Origin: Simmondsia chinensis
Taxonomy: Eukaryota > Streptophyta > Magnoliopsida > Caryophyllales > Simmondsiaceae
Assembly (NCBI GenBank): GCA_018398585.1
Contig: JAGTTD010000009.1
Span: 8,623,193-8,687,192 of the forward strand
Length of the DNA: 64,000 nt
Direction: 5' to 3'
The notes beneath the pieces were generated by a model. It had not been told where the DNA came from, did no database searches, and worked only from the letters and a program-made list of their open reading frames with translations. The position numbers and the translations under genes were made by a program. Of this stretch, positions 63,814 to 64,000 are shown one piece after another; position 1 is the first letter of the stretch; every line of letters starts with the position of its first letter.

Positions 63814-64000
63814 TAGGGGCATAAATGAGCCAAACGACTCGTCATAAAACTTAAAACTCAAAACGCTTAACACGTTTTGACCCCAAGCTGAGCCACACTG
63901 ACTTCTTTAACTTATCAAGCTGAACCTAAAAAAGCTCGAGGTTGTATGCTCGAGCCTAAAAATTCACAATCTTAGTTTGAAGTTAGATTGCTAAGCTCAA
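63814..64000. mobile_element. hAT-like MITE, third copy, cut by the window end
   Basis: Starts TAGGGGCATAAATGAGCC and continues with GAGCTC-type sequence like 46745-47225 and 47530-47890. The right end lies outside the window. Confidence 0.5.

Overview
The window is plant nuclear DNA, almost certainly from a eudicot. It is AT-rich, carries one intron-containing host gene with canonical GT-AG splice sites, and is otherwise packed with plant transposable elements: Ty1/copia and Ty3/gypsy-like LTR elements, RTE- and L1-type LINEs, SINEs, and hAT, Harbinger and Mutator MITEs. I cannot name the family or species from sequence alone. The only gene that looks intact is a calcium-dependent protein kinase (CDPK) at 41395-46423. 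Its eight exons join to exactly 1608 nt (535 residues plus stop). It has an MGLCASKS acylation site, a complete kinase domain, an autoinhibitory junction and four canonical EF-hands. Layout: 1-5111 looks like the 3' part of a large Ty3/gypsy (Tat/Ogre-like) element with 80-bp and 61-bp tandem repeats, a PPT-like purine run and an LTR start. Between them, on the minus strand, lies a decayed F-box gene split by a 1056-bp hAT element. 7140-13080 is an old copia element interrupted by a solo LTR, which is itself interrupted by a 5'-truncated RTE LINE. 13745-14942 is a Harbinger-like MITE holding a nested Mutator-like MITE. 17165-22210 is a nearly full Tnt1-like copia element on the minus strand. 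27943-31083 and 57064-60090 are two copies of a related non-autonomous copia family that keeps gag and protease but lacks integrase core and RT. 31778-34125 is an L1-type copy with ORF1 and poly(A) but no ORF2. 37755-39780 holds SINE/LINE tails, a hAT MITE and a Mutator-like MITE with a perfect 9-bp TSD. 46745-47225 is a hAT MITE just downstream of the CDPK. 47925-49962 is a second, decayed RTE LINE. 50744-56619 is a full-length copia element of a different lineage. 60091-64000 is AT-rich with a 5S-headed SINE and the start of another hAT MITE. How the parts relate: the two RTE LINEs end in the same roughly 110-130-bp 3' tail as several SINEs here, including two whose heads are 5S rRNA with the internal pol III promoter. 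Three tail-only insertions of 53-72 bp have long perfect target duplications. Together they look like an active LINE/SINE partnership. A second theme is LTR architecture. In the Tnt1-like family and its Gag-only relatives, short perfect palindromes built on CCGATCGATCGG sit just upstream of the TATA box. The unrelated element at 50744 has its own array built on CTGTGTGTCGACACACAG in the same position. The Gag-only family also has LTR 3' ends that have grown by absorbing copies of the primer-binding site.
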